Shown here: positions 16,579 to 26,573 of the stretch, one piece after another
Layout: the number at the start of each line of letters is the position of its first letter
How positions within the stretch are numbered: the stretch's first letter is position 1
Assembly (NCBI GenBank): GCA_021775105.1
Contig: JAJFIJ010000365.1
Coordinates: 1-42,122, forward strand
DNA: 42,122 bases
From: Rhodospirillales bacterium
Lineage (GTDB): Bacteria > Pseudomonadota > Alphaproteobacteria > Rhodospirillales > Casp-alpha2
Reading direction: 5' to 3'
Notes under the pieces: generated by a model
What the model was told of the DNA's origin: nothing
The model's input: only the letters and a program-made list of their open reading frames with translations
Databases searched by the model: none
Position numbers and translations under genes: made by a program

Positions 16579-16593
16579 AATGTAAGACATGCT

Positions 16594-19020
16594 CTAGTGA
16601 CTGCCGACCAGAACTTCGCGTTTGCCGACCCGGCTGGCCTGACTGACGACGCCTTCCTTTTCCATGGTCTCGATAATCCGCGCCGCCCGGTTGTAGCCGA
16701 TTTGCAGGTGGCGCTGGATGAAGCTGGTCGACGCCTTTCCTTCGCGCGCAACAAGCGCAACCGCTTCATCATAAAGCGCGTCGCTGGAGCTGGCGGCACC
16801 GGAGGCACCAAATTCCTGGTCCTCTTCCGTCGTGACCTCTTCAATATAATCCGGCTCGCCCTGGGCTTTCAGGTGAGTGACGATTTCTTCAACCTCTTCA
16901 TCGGAAACGAACGGTCCGTGGACCCGTGAAATCCGCCCGCCACCGGCCATATGCAGCATATCGCCCTGACCGAGAAGCTGTTCGGCCCCCTGCTCACCCA
17001 AAATCGTGCGGCTGTCGATTTTCGAGGTTACCTGAAAACTGATACGGGTCGGGAAGTTAGCTTTGATGGTCCCGGTAATCACGTCAACAGACGGGCGCTG
17101 GGTCGCCATCACCAGATGAATCCCGGCTGCCCGCGCCATTTGCGCCAGACGCTGGATCGCCGCTTCGACATCCTTGCCGGCAACCAGCATCAGATCCGCC
17201 ATTTCATCAACGACAACGACAATAAACGGTAACGGCTCCGTCGGCAGCGGCTGTTCTTCATAGATCGGCTTGCCGTCATCGTTAAACCCGGTTTGCACAC
17301 GCCGGGTCAGAACTTCGCCGATTTTGGCGGCTTCCCTGATCCGTGTGTTGTAACCGGCGATGTTGCGCACGCCCAGCTGCGACATCACCTTGTAGCGGTC
17401 TTCCATTTCGCGAACCGTCCACTTCAACGCAACCACGGCTTTCGACGGATCGGTAACGACCGGCGTCAGAAGGTGCGGAATGCCCTCATAAACAGAGAGT
17501 TCCAGCATTTTCGGATCAATCATGATGAATTTGCACTGGGCCGGAGAACACTGATAAAGCAGCGACAGAATCATCGTGTTCATGGCGACCGACTTGCCGG
17601 ACCCGGTTGTCCCGGCAATCAGCAGATGGGGCATGCGCGCCAGATCGACGGTGACCGGTGTGCCGCCGATATCCTTGCCCAGCGCCAAGGGCAGGTTGGC
17701 ACCGGATTTCTCGAAATCGCGCGACCCAAGCAGTTCGCGCAGATAAACCATTTCGCGGGACACATTGGGCAGCTCGATCCCAATCGCGTTGCGCCCGGAA
17801 ACCACGGCGACACGTACCGATACGGCACTCATCGAGCGGGCAATATCATCCGACAGGCCGATCACACGAGATGTTTTGGTGCCGGGCGCCGGTTCCAGTT
17901 CATAGAGCGTGACAACGGGTCCCGGACGAACCTTGACGATTTCGCCCTTGACGCCAAAATCTTCAAGAACACTGGCGAGAAACTTGGCGTTTTGTTGCAG
18001 GGCGTCTTTATTCAGGGCGTCCGCAGCCGGGTTGGCAACGGGTGCGGCAAGAAGCTCAACCGGGGGCGCAGAGTAAACACCATCACCCAGATTAAGCCGG
18101 CCCTGGCTTTTTGCTTTTGCCTTTTTGCCGGCTTTCGGTTTGCCGGCTTTGGCGTCGACCAGACCGGACCGCTCCTCGGGTGACAGGCTTGAATCCGGAC
18201 CTTTACCAACAGAAACACGGACGGATACCCCGTCATCCGCATTGTCACCATCTTCGAAGGCCCGAGACCCGGACGCCGGGTCAATTTCCGGACCGGATGT
18301 GAATTGCTGACCCCAGGCAACGGCAACGCCGATGGCATTGCGGCCTGTTTTGGCACCGGATTGCAGCGTCAGTGCGGCATTTCTGACGTTGATCCCGACG
18401 GTGCGCCACTCCGCCAGAGACAGGCCAAGGGCGGTAACCCAAAGCGCCACACCGAACAGGCCGGAAACCAGACCGATCAGGGCGGACCCCAGATGCAGGT
18501 TGTCCGCAGGTGCTGAATTTGCCAGAAAATCGAGAATCAGGGTGCCGGAAAACCCGCCCATCCGGGTCATCAGGGGCCAGTTTTCAGTAACCGGCAAGGC
18601 GCTCAGGCCGATGGCATAAAATATTGCAGCACCAGCCAGCGCCAGAATCCGTAAAACCCAGTGTGAGATCGTCGTTTTTCCGGTCAGTCTCGACCCCCAT
18701 ACCAGCAGGGTCAGTAGTGGAACGAAACAGGCAAAACCCAGCGTTTGCAGCCACAAGTCGGCAATTACTGCGCCAGACAGGCCGAGAATGTTTTCAGGTG
18801 CCTGAATGCCGGCACTGTTGAGCGAGGAATCGGCCGGTGAATAGCTGAAAACGGCAACCATCATCAGGGTTGAGGCAACGATCAGAATAACTCCGCCGAG
18901 CTCGAGCGCGCGGCGCTTCAGGAAAACCCTTGCGCCAGCTGGCAACAATGCCCCCGGTGCCCCCTGCGATGCCCCGGATGTCCCCGAAGACTCGCCAAAA
19001 AATCGTAATACTTGTGCCAT
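16594..19020 (-). CDS. ftsK: DNA translocase FtsK
   Basis: FtsK is the septum-anchored pump that clears and aligns the terminus region during division. The 808-residue product has four N-terminal membrane spans (about 41-60, 77-110, 117-143, 176-203) and a linker that is short by E. coli standards and includes a Lys/Ala-rich patch (about 290-305). The motor domain carries Walker A GTTGSGKS (470-477) and the Walker B stretch [13 protein letters not shown]. The C-terminal gamma winged helix ([35 protein letters not shown]) would read polar KOPS-like sequences. Length and order are typical of alphaproteobacterial FtsK. A TPR protein gene lies 75 bases upstream on the same strand. Confidence 0.97.
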   Translation of the reverse strand: MAQVLRFFGESSGTSGASQGAPGALLPAGARVFLKRRALELGGVILIVASTLMMVAVFSYSPADSSLNSAGIQAPENILGLSGAVIADLWLQTLGFACFVPLLTLLVWGSRLTGKTTISHWVLRILALAGAAIFYAIGLSALPVTENWPLMTRMGGFSGTLILDFLANSAPADNLHLGSALIGLVSGLFGVALWVTALGLSLAEWRTVGINVRNAALTLQSGAKTGRNAIGVAVAWGQQFTSGPEIDPASGSRAFEDGDNADDGVSVRVSVGKGPDSSLSPEERSGLVDAKAGKPKAGKKAKAKSQGRLNLGDGVYSAPPVELLAAPVANPAADALNKDALQQNAKFLASVLEDFGVKGEIVKVRPGPVVTLYELEPAPGTKTSRVIGLSDDIARSMSAVSVRVAVVSGRNAIGIELPNVSREMVYLRELLGSRDFEKSGANLPLALGKDIGGTPVTVDLARMPHLLIAGTTGSGKSVAMNTMILSLLYQCSPAQCKFIMIDPKMLELSVYEGIPHLLTPVVTDPSKAVVALKWTVREMEDRYKVMSQLGVRNIAGYNTRIREAAKIGEVLTRRVQTGFNDDGKPIYEEQPLPTEPLPFIVVVVDEMADLMLVAGKDVEAAIQRLAQMARAAGIHLVMATQRPSVDVITGTIKANFPTRISFQVTSKIDSRTILGEQGAEQLLGQGDMLHMAGGGRISRVHGPFVSDEEVEEIVTHLKAQGEPDYIEEVTTEEDQEFGASGAASSSDALYDEAVALVAREGKASTSFIQRHLQIGYNRAARIIETMEKEGVVSQASRVGKREVLVGSH

Positions 19021-19095
19021 AGTTTAAGGTCTAAGCCACGAAGGTTGATAAGTGTTTAACAATTTGATGGTGGCTGGAGCCTCTGGCCCGTGATC

Positions 19096-20490
19096 TCACC
19101 CGTCCCGTGCGGTCAGCAGGCGCTGAACACGGGACAGGTTGTTGACGATGATTTCGACCTTTTTGATTTCGCCGGAAGTCTGGTAAATGTCGATGGCACC
19201 CTCGAAACAGGCCGCGGCTTCGCGCAGCAGGGCGACTTCGGAATTGCGTTTGGCGAGTGCAAAACAAGCGGCCCCCAGATTGTTTGCCGTTTGCGCCCAA
19301 AGGGCCGGTACGCGGTCGCGCTTGCGGACCTCCAGCGCCATGCGAAACCGTTTAACGGCAAGCTCAAGGGTAACGTTGCCCGTCACCAGCTCACCAAGGG
19401 CCATCAAAACAACACCATACTGGTTGGTAACTTCCGCCCATTTGCCGGGCATGATTTCCTTGGTGTAGACGCCAAGCGCCTCCTCGAAGCTTTTCGATGC
19501 GTCCTGATAGTAGGCGGCGCGCCCGGTTTGCGCACCGATACGATAAAGCACCAGGCCCTTGTTGACCTGCGCCAGCGCCCAGTCGAAAGGCTGGTCGATC
19601 CGGCTCAGTGAGTCGGTAATCTTGCCATAAACACTTGCCGCCTCTTTCAGAATGTCCGGGTCCTTTTCCTTGTCGCCCTTGGCTCGAAGTGTCGCCGCGA
19701 GGTGGCTTAACGCCAGCGCCCAGATCACCGGCGAGTCATCCGCATTTACCTGTTTGTAAGCGATTTTGTAAGCGGCGGATGCGTGTGCCAGGCGCTTGAT
19801 ACCGCCACCCAGCGATGAATGGGCGGCGAAGCCATTGCCGATACAGGTCAGCAGGGCCGCATAGTGCCCGGCGTCCATGTTGGCGGGTTTTTCCTGTATG
19901 AAATGTTTGACGCCTTGCAGGTGTTGTTTAAGCGCATCGCCAAGCCTGCCGCGAGCACCACGATAGCCCGTGCCAATTGCAGCAAGTGCGGAAACATTCA
20001 GGGCCGCGTCAAGTCCGCCGTCCAGAGACGGCGGCAGATAAAGAACATCCCCCATGCCAAATGCCCCTGGCTGGCTGTCGGAAACGGGAACGGCAGGGAT
20101 GAAACGAATTGTTGCGTTGCCACCGGCAACTTCTCCCCACAGCATGAGATCGGCATTTTCTTCGGCGAGCCAGCGGCGACCTTCTTCGAAAGCCGAATAA
20201 AGTTGATCAACAAGGGTTCCGGACCTGCCAAGCTGCAGGACTTTTTTACTGCGAAAGACCTCAAAGTTTTCAGAACGGCCAAGAGTGTCTGCAATCACCG
20301 TTGTGATCTGTCCGTTCGAATCCTTTGCCAGATCGGCAACCAGAACTTTGGGGGTGGCGGAAAGGCCTTCCTGCCCGGTTGGCGAAAATGACGCCCCCGA
20401 TACCCGCTCAGCGCTTTTGCCCTTGCGTTTCCTGCGCTTTCGTCTGGTGCCGCCAGAGGAGAATATAAGACCGATTATGGATTGAAACAT
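19096..20490 (-). CDS. TPR-repeat protein of unknown function
   Basis: The 464-residue product starts with a hydrophobic turn (FQSIIGLIFSSGG) followed by a very basic patch (TRRKRRKRKGK). A mixed domain follows (about 45-160) with a strand pattern LSATPKVLVADLAKDSNGQITTVIADTLG and GRRWLAEENADLMLWGEV, resembling a nucleotide- or effector-sensing fold I cannot name. The rest (about 180-460) is helical repeats of TPR type, for example WALAQVNKGLVLYRIGAQTG, WAEVTNQYGVVLMALGELV and WAQTANNLGAACFALAKRN. It might be a scaffold. It lies upstream of ftsK on the same strand and may be co-transcribed with it. Confidence 0.65.
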   Translation of the reverse strand: MFQSIIGLIFSSGGTRRKRRKRKGKSAERVSGASFSPTGQEGLSATPKVLVADLAKDSNGQITTVIADTLGRSENFEVFRSKKVLQLGRSGTLVDQLYSAFEEGRRWLAEENADLMLWGEVAGGNATIRFIPAVPVSDSQPGAFGMGDVLYLPPSLDGGLDAALNVSALAAIGTGYRGARGRLGDALKQHLQGVKHFIQEKPANMDAGHYAALLTCIGNGFAAHSSLGGGIKRLAHASAAYKIAYKQVNADDSPVIWALALSHLAATLRAKGDKEKDPDILKEAASVYGKITDSLSRIDQPFDWALAQVNKGLVLYRIGAQTGRAAYYQDASKSFEEALGVYTKEIMPGKWAEVTNQYGVVLMALGELVTGNVTLELAVKRFRMALEVRKRDRVPALWAQTANNLGAACFALAKRNSEVALLREAAACFEGAIDIYQTSGEIKKVEIIVNNLSRVQRLLTARDG

Positions 20491-20549
20491 GATCTGTCGT
20501 GTGCCGGTTTATCCGTGTTGAATCCCTGCGCCATTTTCATGACGATTTT

Positions 20550-20771
20550 TTAAAAATCGATGCACCGGCCCTTACGCTCCCAATCGCCAAATCGGGTCGG
20601 TTCGGGTCCGGTCGGGCCGCCAAACTCTTCATCTTTTTGCGGCGGAGCGAATATTGGCCCGGGTCCTGGTGATTCGATTGGTTCAGCCGCTTTTCCTGTC
20701 GTCAGCTGCTGTCGGGAGCGATGCAGGCGTTGCCCGGGGGATGGCGCCGGTTTGTGGTCGGAACTGGTCAT
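20550..20771 (-). CDS. DUF1674 protein (SDHAF4-like succinate dehydrogenase assembly factor)
   Basis: A 73-residue protein ending in the highly conserved motif GPTGPEPTRFGDWERKGRCI followed by DF, which defines DUF1674/SDHAF4. Mitochondrial SDHAF4 binds flavinylated SdhA before complex II assembly; the bacterial proteins are presumed to act likewise. The N-terminal half is low complexity and probably disordered. ATG 20771 is used because the longer reading frame upstream runs through the divergent promoter region. The stop lies in an AT-rich palindrome, CGATTTTT-T-AAAAATCG (20543-20559). Confidence 0.85.
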   Translation of the reverse strand: MTSSDHKPAPSPGQRLHRSRQQLTTGKAAEPIESPGPGPIFAPPQKDEEFGGPTGPEPTRFGDWERKGRCIDF

Positions 20772-20942
20772 GTTTGTGGCCCCCTTCAGGCGAATTGCTC
20801 TCCGATTTTTATGAGCATAAGCGAAAACGCCCGGAGATCGAATACTTAAGACAAAAAACGGCGACATCTTTTGCACCAAAGGCCCCATTGTTGGTGAAGC
20901 AAAAGCCTTGCGCTGGCAACGACACTCAGGCAAGACGGGGCC

Positions 20943-22241
20943 ATGAAGAAGACCGGACTGGATACACGCGTTGCCGCACTGGAGGTTCTGGACGCCGTTT
21001 TGCGCCAAAAGCGCGCCTTTGATGAAGTTTTCGAGTCTTCTGAACAGGTCAGGGCGCTTGATGTCCGGGAACGGGCCTACGCCCGAAACCTGATCGCCAC
21101 CACTCTTCGCCGAAAAGGACAGATCGATTCCCTGATTGCCCACTGTCTGGACAAGCCGCTTGGAAAAAAGGGCAGTCGGGCAGAAATGCTGCTGCGGATC
21201 GGGGCGTGTCAGCTATTGTTTTTGCAGACCGCAGACCATGCGGCGATCTCGACTTCTGTCGACCTGGCGCAGCAACTTGGCCTGGGCCACTACAAAAAAC
21301 TGATCAATGCCGTTCTGCGGCGGCTTCAGCGCGAAGGGCGTCAGTTGATTGAACAGCACGACGCCGCGAAATTGAATTCGCCCGACTGGTTATGGGAGTC
21401 GTGGGTTGTGGCCTATGGTGAAGACGTTACCCGAAAGATTGCCGATGCCCATCTTACAGAAGCCCCACTGGACATCTCGATTAAAGGCGGCGCTGACGCC
21501 AACACCCTTGAGGACTGGGCTATAAAACTGGATGGCGAGATGTTGCCCTGGGGTACGGTCCGTCGGCAAGCGGGGGGAAATGTTCGTGATTTGCCGGGGT
21601 TTGAAGAGGGGGCGTGGTGGATACAGGACGCAGCGGCCCGGTTGGCAGCAAGCTTGTTGGGAGATGTTAAGGGAAAGCGGGTTGTCGACCTTTGCGCGGC
21701 ACCCGGCGGCAAAACCCTTTATCTGGCATCGCGAGGCGCTGAGGTAACGGCAGTAGACCGGTCGCCAAACCGGTTGCGGCGGGTTCACGAAAACCTGCAA
21801 CGGCTGAACCTGAGCGCCGAGGTCATCGCCGCTGACGCCCTGAAGTGGCGCCCGCACGCGCTAGCGGACCTGATCTTGCTGGACGCCCCGTGTTCAGCGA
21901 CCGGAACGCTTCGACGTCATCCGGATGTGGCCTGCCTGAAATCCGCTGAAGATGTCGGCAGGCTTGCTGATCTGCAATCAAGGTTGCTCGACGCGGCTAC
22001 GGAAATGCTGACGCCAACGGGAACACTGCTGTTTTGTACCTGTTCCCTGCAACCTGAAGAGGGGCCCTTGCAGGCAACGGGTTTTCTCGAGCGGCATCGT
22101 GATTTCCGGCTGGATCGCATAGAGGCACCCGAGATTTTCGCGGATGAAAATGATACTGGAATGTTCCGAAGCCTGCCATCGGACATGACCGAACAGGGAG
22201 GTCGGGATGGCTTCTTTGCCGCCCGGTTTGTTCGCCGATGA
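20943..22241 (+). CDS. rsmB: 16S rRNA m5C methyltransferase, RsmB/NOL1/Sun family
   Basis: RsmB methylates a cytosine (C967 in E. coli) of 16S rRNA using SAM. The 432-residue product has an N-terminal NusB-like domain (about 5-135; AYARNLIATTLRRKGQIDSL) and a C-terminal Rossmann methyltransferase. SAM motif I is VVDLCAAPGGKTLYLA (about 248-262). The two catalytic cysteines appear in LLDAPCSATG (Cys317) and LFCTCSLQPEEG (Cys367). The gene is divergent from the DUF1674 gene across about 170 bases and overlaps the heparinase gene by four bases, so the two are translationally coupled. Confidence 0.92.
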   Translation: MKKTGLDTRVAALEVLDAVLRQKRAFDEVFESSEQVRALDVRERAYARNLIATTLRRKGQIDSLIAHCLDKPLGKKGSRAEMLLRIGACQLLFLQTADHAAISTSVDLAQQLGLGHYKKLINAVLRRLQREGRQLIEQHDAAKLNSPDWLWESWVVAYGEDVTRKIADAHLTEAPLDISIKGGADANTLEDWAIKLDGEMLPWGTVRRQAGGNVRDLPGFEEGAWWIQDAAARLAASLLGDVKGKRVVDLCAAPGGKTLYLASRGAEVTAVDRSPNRLRRVHENLQRLNLSAEVIAADALKWRPHALADLILLDAPCSATGTLRRHPDVACLKSAEDVGRLADLQSRLLDAATEMLTPTGTLLFCTCSLQPEEGPLQATGFLERHRDFRLDRIEAPEIFADENDTGMFRSLPSDMTEQGGRDGFFAARFVRR

Positions 22242-23833
22242 CGACCCGCTCCCTGACCGACAGGTTTCGCCACACCCTGTTTCGTTCCGGCATTTATAAT
22301 CTGACGTTACGGGCCAGCCTGCTGGAGCCGCATGCAACATTACCGATTCTGTTTTCGGGCAACGCCGAACGCGGCCAGGCGCTCAGGGCGGGCGAATTGA
22401 TCAAGACCCTGAAAGTTATGGAGCGTCCGGCGAGCGACGCGCAGCCCGATTCGACCCTGACGGATCACGTTCAACGGTTCCGGTGGCTGGCGGATCTGGA
22501 GGCCAGCGGTCTGAATACGGCGGCAACCGTGGCCCGCGAACTGACCGCTCTGTGGATTGATGAGCACGCCAGATGGAATGCGGTATCCTGGGACATTAAT
22601 GTTCTGGCGGAGCGAATTGGGCACTGGCTCATTTATGTGCCGTTTCTGCTGAATGATGGCGACGAAATTTTTCGCGATGCCCTCCTTTCTTCTCTTCATC
22701 GTCAGGCCCGTCACTTAAGGCGGGCCGAGGCGATGGGCGAGTTGTTTGAGGATGGGTTTGCCAGGGCCAGAGCGGGGATTTTTTATGGATTGATGTTCAG
22801 CGGAGGAGCGGGCCAGACTGGTGACGCCCTCGCCAGACTGGCGGCGCGGATTGACGATGAAATTCTGCCGGATGGTGGCCATCGGTCACGAAGTCCGTCG
22901 CGACACATGGATGCGCTTGGCATTCTGATCGAAATTCGCACGGCGCTGTCTGGTTTCGGTCAGGGTGTGCCCGTGTGGTTGCAGACGGCGATTGACCGGA
23001 TGGCACCCTTGATGCGTACATACCGCCACGGTGACGGCGGACTGTGTCTGTTCAACGGATCGTTTCCGGTGGGTCGCGACGATGTCGATCGGACGCTTTT
23101 GCTCGCCGATGCCAAAGGCCGCGCCGTCGCCAATGCATCCCATAGCGGTTTTCAGAGACTGGCGACGGGTCAAACCGTGGTTATCGTCGACACCGGCGTG
23201 CCGGATCAGGGTGGAGAAGCAGAAAGCGCAGGTACGCTTGCTTTTGAATTCAGCAATGGGCGTCATCGCATCGTTGTCAATTGCGGCACGCCGGTTATGG
23301 CATCACCGTCCCTTCGTGAGATTTGCCGGAGATCTGCCGCACACTCGACCCTGATCCTTGCCGACACAAACTCATCGGAATTGCTCGGTGCGTCTTCTAT
23401 GGGAGAACGACGTGCACGCCGCACCGAAAGCACGCGCCATGAGGTCGACAAAAACATTCTGGTCGAGTCCGGACATGATGGGTATCAGTCTCAATTCGGT
23501 GCCCATCACCAGCGCGCCGTCTATTTGTCAGCAGATGGCCTGGATCTTCGTGGCGAGGATATATTGACCGGAAATCGTTTGGTTGAGGGGGCCCTGAGGT
23601 TTCATCTGCATCCGGACGTGAACGCCTCCCTGGTCGAGGATGGCGGGACTGTACTGCTGCGCACCGGCAAAACCCTGGGGTGGCGGTTTCAGGCCTCTCT
23701 GAAAAACATCACCCTTGAAGACAGCGTTTATTTTGGTGATGGTCTGCGGCGCCAGTGTCAGCAGATTGTCATCGCGTTTATGCACGATAGCGAAATGACA
23801 TCGCTGAAATGGCGATTTCAAAGAGAAAAATAA
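22238..23833 (+). CDS. Heparinase II/III family protein
   Basis: The 531-residue product has the alphaproteobacterial heparinase II/III layout. A helical N-terminal alpha/alpha domain (about 1-290) includes FRWLADLEASG and DGGHRSRSPSRHMDAL. The C-terminal beta-sandwich (PF07940-type) contains HSGFQRLATGQTVVIVDTG, SCRRSAAHSTL-like text (residues about 366-380, AAHSTLILADTNSSEL) and the late GRAL-type FHLHPDVNASL. No signal peptide is visible, so the substrate and location are uncertain. It overlaps rsmB by four bases. In related genomes I recall purH following; here a glycan locus follows instead, with the next gene converging 7 bases away. Confidence 0.85.
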   Translation: MTTRSLTDRFRHTLFRSGIYNLTLRASLLEPHATLPILFSGNAERGQALRAGELIKTLKVMERPASDAQPDSTLTDHVQRFRWLADLEASGLNTAATVARELTALWIDEHARWNAVSWDINVLAERIGHWLIYVPFLLNDGDEIFRDALLSSLHRQARHLRRAEAMGELFEDGFARARAGIFYGLMFSGGAGQTGDALARLAARIDDEILPDGGHRSRSPSRHMDALGILIEIRTALSGFGQGVPVWLQTAIDRMAPLMRTYRHGDGGLCLFNGSFPVGRDDVDRTLLLADAKGRAVANASHSGFQRLATGQTVVIVDTGVPDQGGEAESAGTLAFEFSNGRHRIVVNCGTPVMASPSLREICRRSAAHSTLILADTNSSELLGASSMGERRARRTESTRHEVDKNILVESGHDGYQSQFGAHHQRAVYLSADGLDLRGEDILTGNRLVEGALRFHLHPDVNASLVEDGGTVLLRTGKTLGWRFQASLKNITLEDSVYFGDGLRRQCQQIVIAFMHDSEMTSLKWRFQREK

Positions 23834-23839
23834 GACTTT

Positions 23840-25126
23840 CTAAAGCTCCCAGCGGCGATAGGTCCCATCAAGGCTGATGCCCCGCCACATCCCCTTGAGG
23901 TCGGCCAGCAGGCCACCCGGTTTCAGCATTGCTGACAGGCAGGATGCATCCAGATCAAGGTATTCGGCATGAGGAACGGCACCGATGATGCCATCGTATT
24001 TCGTGTCCCCGTCAATGCCAGCGATCAGATCGATGGCATATTCCGAGCGCGCTTCGTCTTTGTTGGCAAGGATGTCATGAACGGCAACGGAGTGACCTTT
24101 TCCGCGCAACTCACTGATCAGGTCGACGACTTTTGAATTTCTGAGGTCCGGCACGTTTTCCTTGAATGTCAGTCCGAGCACGAGAATGCTTGAGGCCACC
24201 GGTGAGCCAAGTGCCTCATGAATCTGGCCTGCAACAAATTTTGCAAATCCGTCATTGATCCGCCGTCCGGCCAGAATGATTTCAGGGTCATGTCCCGCCT
24301 GACGCGCCGCATGGGCCAGATAAAACGGATCGACACCGATACAGTGACCGCCGACAAGCCCCGGCCTGAAGGAAAGAAAATTCCATTTGGTGCCAGCGGC
24401 CTCCAGAACATCATGGATCTGAATATCCATCTTGTTGAAGATCATGGCGACCTCATTGATAAAGGCGATGTTTATGTCACGCTGGGCGTTTTCAATAACC
24501 TTGGCGGCTTCGGCTGTTTTTATATTTTTTGCCCTGAACACGCCGCCCTCGGTAATCGCACCATAAATGCCTGCAAGAAGGTCCGTCACTTCGGGGAATT
24601 GTCCGGCAACGACTTTGGTGATTTTATCAACGGTATGCTTCTTGTCGCCGGGATTGATCCGCTCTGGCGAATACCCGAGGAAAAAATCCTTGCCGCAGGT
24701 CAGGCCGGATACCCTCTCAAGCTCGGGCCCGCAGATGTCTTCGGTTACGCCCGGGTAAACGGTGCTTTCAAAAACCACGACATTCCCCGCGGTCAGCGCA
24801 CCGCCAACACAGGCACAGGCGGCCACAATCGCCGAAAGGTCCGGTGTATTATTCTGATCAACCGGTGTCGGGACTGTGACGATAAATAGATCGCGTCCAG
24901 CAAGATCGGAGGCGTCGTGACTGAGCAGGTATCGGGCGTCTTGCAGGGCGGCATCGTCGCATTCGCCCGTGCGGTCATGCCCGCACCTGAGCTCATCAAG
25001 TCGCTGGGTATTGACGTCGAACCCGAGCACCGAAAAATGCCGGGACAGACGAACGGCCAGCGGCAGGCCAACGTAACCAAGTCCGATAACGGCGATCTTG
25101 TGATCGTTCGATGTGCCAGATGTCAT
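23840..25126 (-). CDS. Nucleotide-sugar dehydrogenase, TviB/WbpA type (UDP-HexNAc 6-dehydrogenase)
   Basis: The 428-residue product belongs to the UDP-sugar 6-dehydrogenase family that oxidises C6 twice with NAD+ to a uronic acid. An N-terminal Rossmann domain (IAVIGLGYVGLPLA, residues 11-24) is followed by FESTVYPGVTED and GYSPERINPGDKKHTV. The central helix has Lys204 and nearby residues (IKTAEAAKVIENAQRD). The catalytic Cys262 is in GGHCIGVDPFYL. GYSPERINPGD and the KTAEAAK pattern favour the UDP-GlcNAc/GalNAc group (TviB/WbpA) over UDP-glucose dehydrogenase. It probably makes UDP-HexNAcA for a surface polysaccharide. It is transcribed opposite to the rest of the glycan locus and diverges from the O-antigen-ligase-like gene. 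Confidence 0.9.
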   Translation of the reverse strand: MTSGTSNDHKIAVIGLGYVGLPLAVRLSRHFSVLGFDVNTQRLDELRCGHDRTGECDDAALQDARYLLSHDASDLAGRDLFIVTVPTPVDQNNTPDLSAIVAACACVGGALTAGNVVVFESTVYPGVTEDICGPELERVSGLTCGKDFFLGYSPERINPGDKKHTVDKITKVVAGQFPEVTDLLAGIYGAITEGGVFRAKNIKTAEAAKVIENAQRDINIAFINEVAMIFNKMDIQIHDVLEAAGTKWNFLSFRPGLVGGHCIGVDPFYLAHAARQAGHDPEIILAGRRINDGFAKFVAGQIHEALGSPVASSILVLGLTFKENVPDLRNSKVVDLISELRGKGHSVAVHDILANKDEARSEYAIDLIAGIDGDTKYDGIIGAVPHAEYLDLDASCLSAMLKPGGLLADLKGMWRGISLDGTYRRWEL

Positions 25127-25314
25127 GTTGAAACCAGTTTTTACAAATTCGCCGACACTTTCCGGTTCACGGGCGACAATGTCAATTCACACCTCTGTCT
25201 GAACACAAAAAAGCCGCAATCGCGAAATAACAATCTGGTGGTAACTTGGCGCGCAACACCCTAGAAAGAGCACCGAACTGATCGCCACAAGCCAATCTGT
25301 CACGATGAACTCTA

Positions 25315-26568
25315 ATGACTGAAGAGACTGAAACCATCTCCCCGGCCTCAAGGCTGTTTGCCGTTTTACTGGGCATTGCCGTGCCGTCGGTGGTGTACGG
25401 ACGTGCGGTATTTGCGGTCATTGTCGGACTTGCGCTGATTACACTCTTTATCTGCAGGCCATGGCGCGAAATTACGCGCGATCTGATGCTCCAGTGCCAA
25501 ACCCCGTTGGGGATTCTGATCCTGCTAACATATGCGGCCTGGCTGCCGAGCGTTTTCAATTCCGGGTTTCCGCTGCGCTCTTTTGAGGCGGTGACACGGA
25601 CCCTGATTTTTGTCGGTGCCGCATCGGCATTCTGTTCGTGCCTCGGTAGAGATCAGCGGCTTGTCGCTATCACTCTTCGCGCCTTTGCGGTGATGGCTGC
25701 AATTAGTGCGGCGTTTGCGTTATTGTCTATCACTGTTTTGCCGGAACTGTATTGGGCGTTGAGGCTGAAGGGGTGGCTGTCACAACCCATCGGCACCGGC
25801 CTGAAAGGATTTTCTGCATTGGCAGTTCTGATCGTGCCCGCCCTGTTGCTGGTGGCCTGCCGGGCGTCGACGAAATGGAGAGCCGGTCTTTTGCTCGTGT
25901 CCATTGCCTATGTTGCGCTGGTCTGGGAATCCTATAACAGATCCGCGATCGCTGGATTCTTGGCCATTATGGTTACGCTGGTATTGGCGAGTATGGCGCG
26001 TAGGGGGTCCAGGAATAGCATTCTGCTTGCGATCGGCAGCACTACTGCATTGACGGCAGGGGTGTTCATTTGGCTGCGAATGACCCGAGGATTCATGCTG
26101 CGCCTGGCTCCGGAGGGAGACAGATTTTTCCCGGTCTGGCTTATTGACCATGAGCGCCAGACGATCTGGAGCAGCGCTTTGAAAATTGCATCTGATTCCA
26201 TATGGACCGGCATCGGCGCAAATACGATAAACTTTTCGTCCGGAGCGAATGCGATCATAGCGGGGACCCGTGATTTGCATGTTATTCCTGCGCACCCTCA
26301 TAACTGGGCTGTCGAAGTTATCTCTGAAGCGGGTATCTTGGGGTTTACCTTTCTTTTGACAACGATCCTGGTTTCGGGGTTTATGACCCTGCGAAATCTC
26401 CGTCGAACAGGGGGTCCGGGATTGTATTTGGCGCTCGCGGTTATGGCCGGATACTGGGGGTCGGGGCTGTTCAATTTTTCCTATTGGTCGGCGTGGTGGC
26501 AGTTGTCTTTTTTCATCTCGCTTGTTTTCTGTTATGCCTTTGCCAACAAGGCCACTGAATCCGGATAA
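25315..26568 (+). CDS. O-antigen ligase / Wzy-like polymerase family membrane protein
   Basis: A 417-residue integral membrane protein with about ten hydrophobic segments and a large periplasmic loop before the last spans. The Wzy_C/WaaL-type region includes RQTIWSSALKIASDSIWTGIGANT and then HVIPAHPHNWAVEVISEAGILG, which carry the conserved G.G and HNH-like 'HPHN' signatures. Such enzymes join undecaprenyl-linked glycans to lipid A-core or polymerise repeat units in the periplasm; which activity applies cannot be told from sequence. ATG 25315 starts the first plausible soluble N-terminus. The next gene begins six bases after its stop, indicating an operon. Confidence 0.85.
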   Translation: MTEETETISPASRLFAVLLGIAVPSVVYGRAVFAVIVGLALITLFICRPWREITRDLMLQCQTPLGILILLTYAAWLPSVFNSGFPLRSFEAVTRTLIFVGAASAFCSCLGRDQRLVAITLRAFAVMAAISAAFALLSITVLPELYWALRLKGWLSQPIGTGLKGFSALAVLIVPALLLVACRASTKWRAGLLLVSIAYVALVWESYNRSAIAGFLAIMVTLVLASMARRGSRNSILLAIGSTTALTAGVFIWLRMTRGFMLRLAPEGDRFFPVWLIDHERQTIWSSALKIASDSIWTGIGANTINFSSGANAIIAGTRDLHVIPAHPHNWAVEVISEAGILGFTFLLTTILVSGFMTLRNLRRTGGPGLYLALAVMAGYWGSGLFNFSYWSAWWQLSFFISLVFCYAFANKATESG

Positions 26569-26573
26569 CTTAT

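Noticed and set aside
17293-18183. Plus-strand open frame of 296 codons opposite ftsK
   Set aside because: Composition is His/Gln/Arg-rich as expected for an antisense frame of GC-rich coding DNA; ftsK motifs are intact on the other strand.
20543-20559. AT-rich palindrome at the DUF1674 stop as a strong bidirectional terminator
   Set aside because: The stem is almost all A-T with no loop space, so a stable hairpin is doubtful; noted only as a palindrome.
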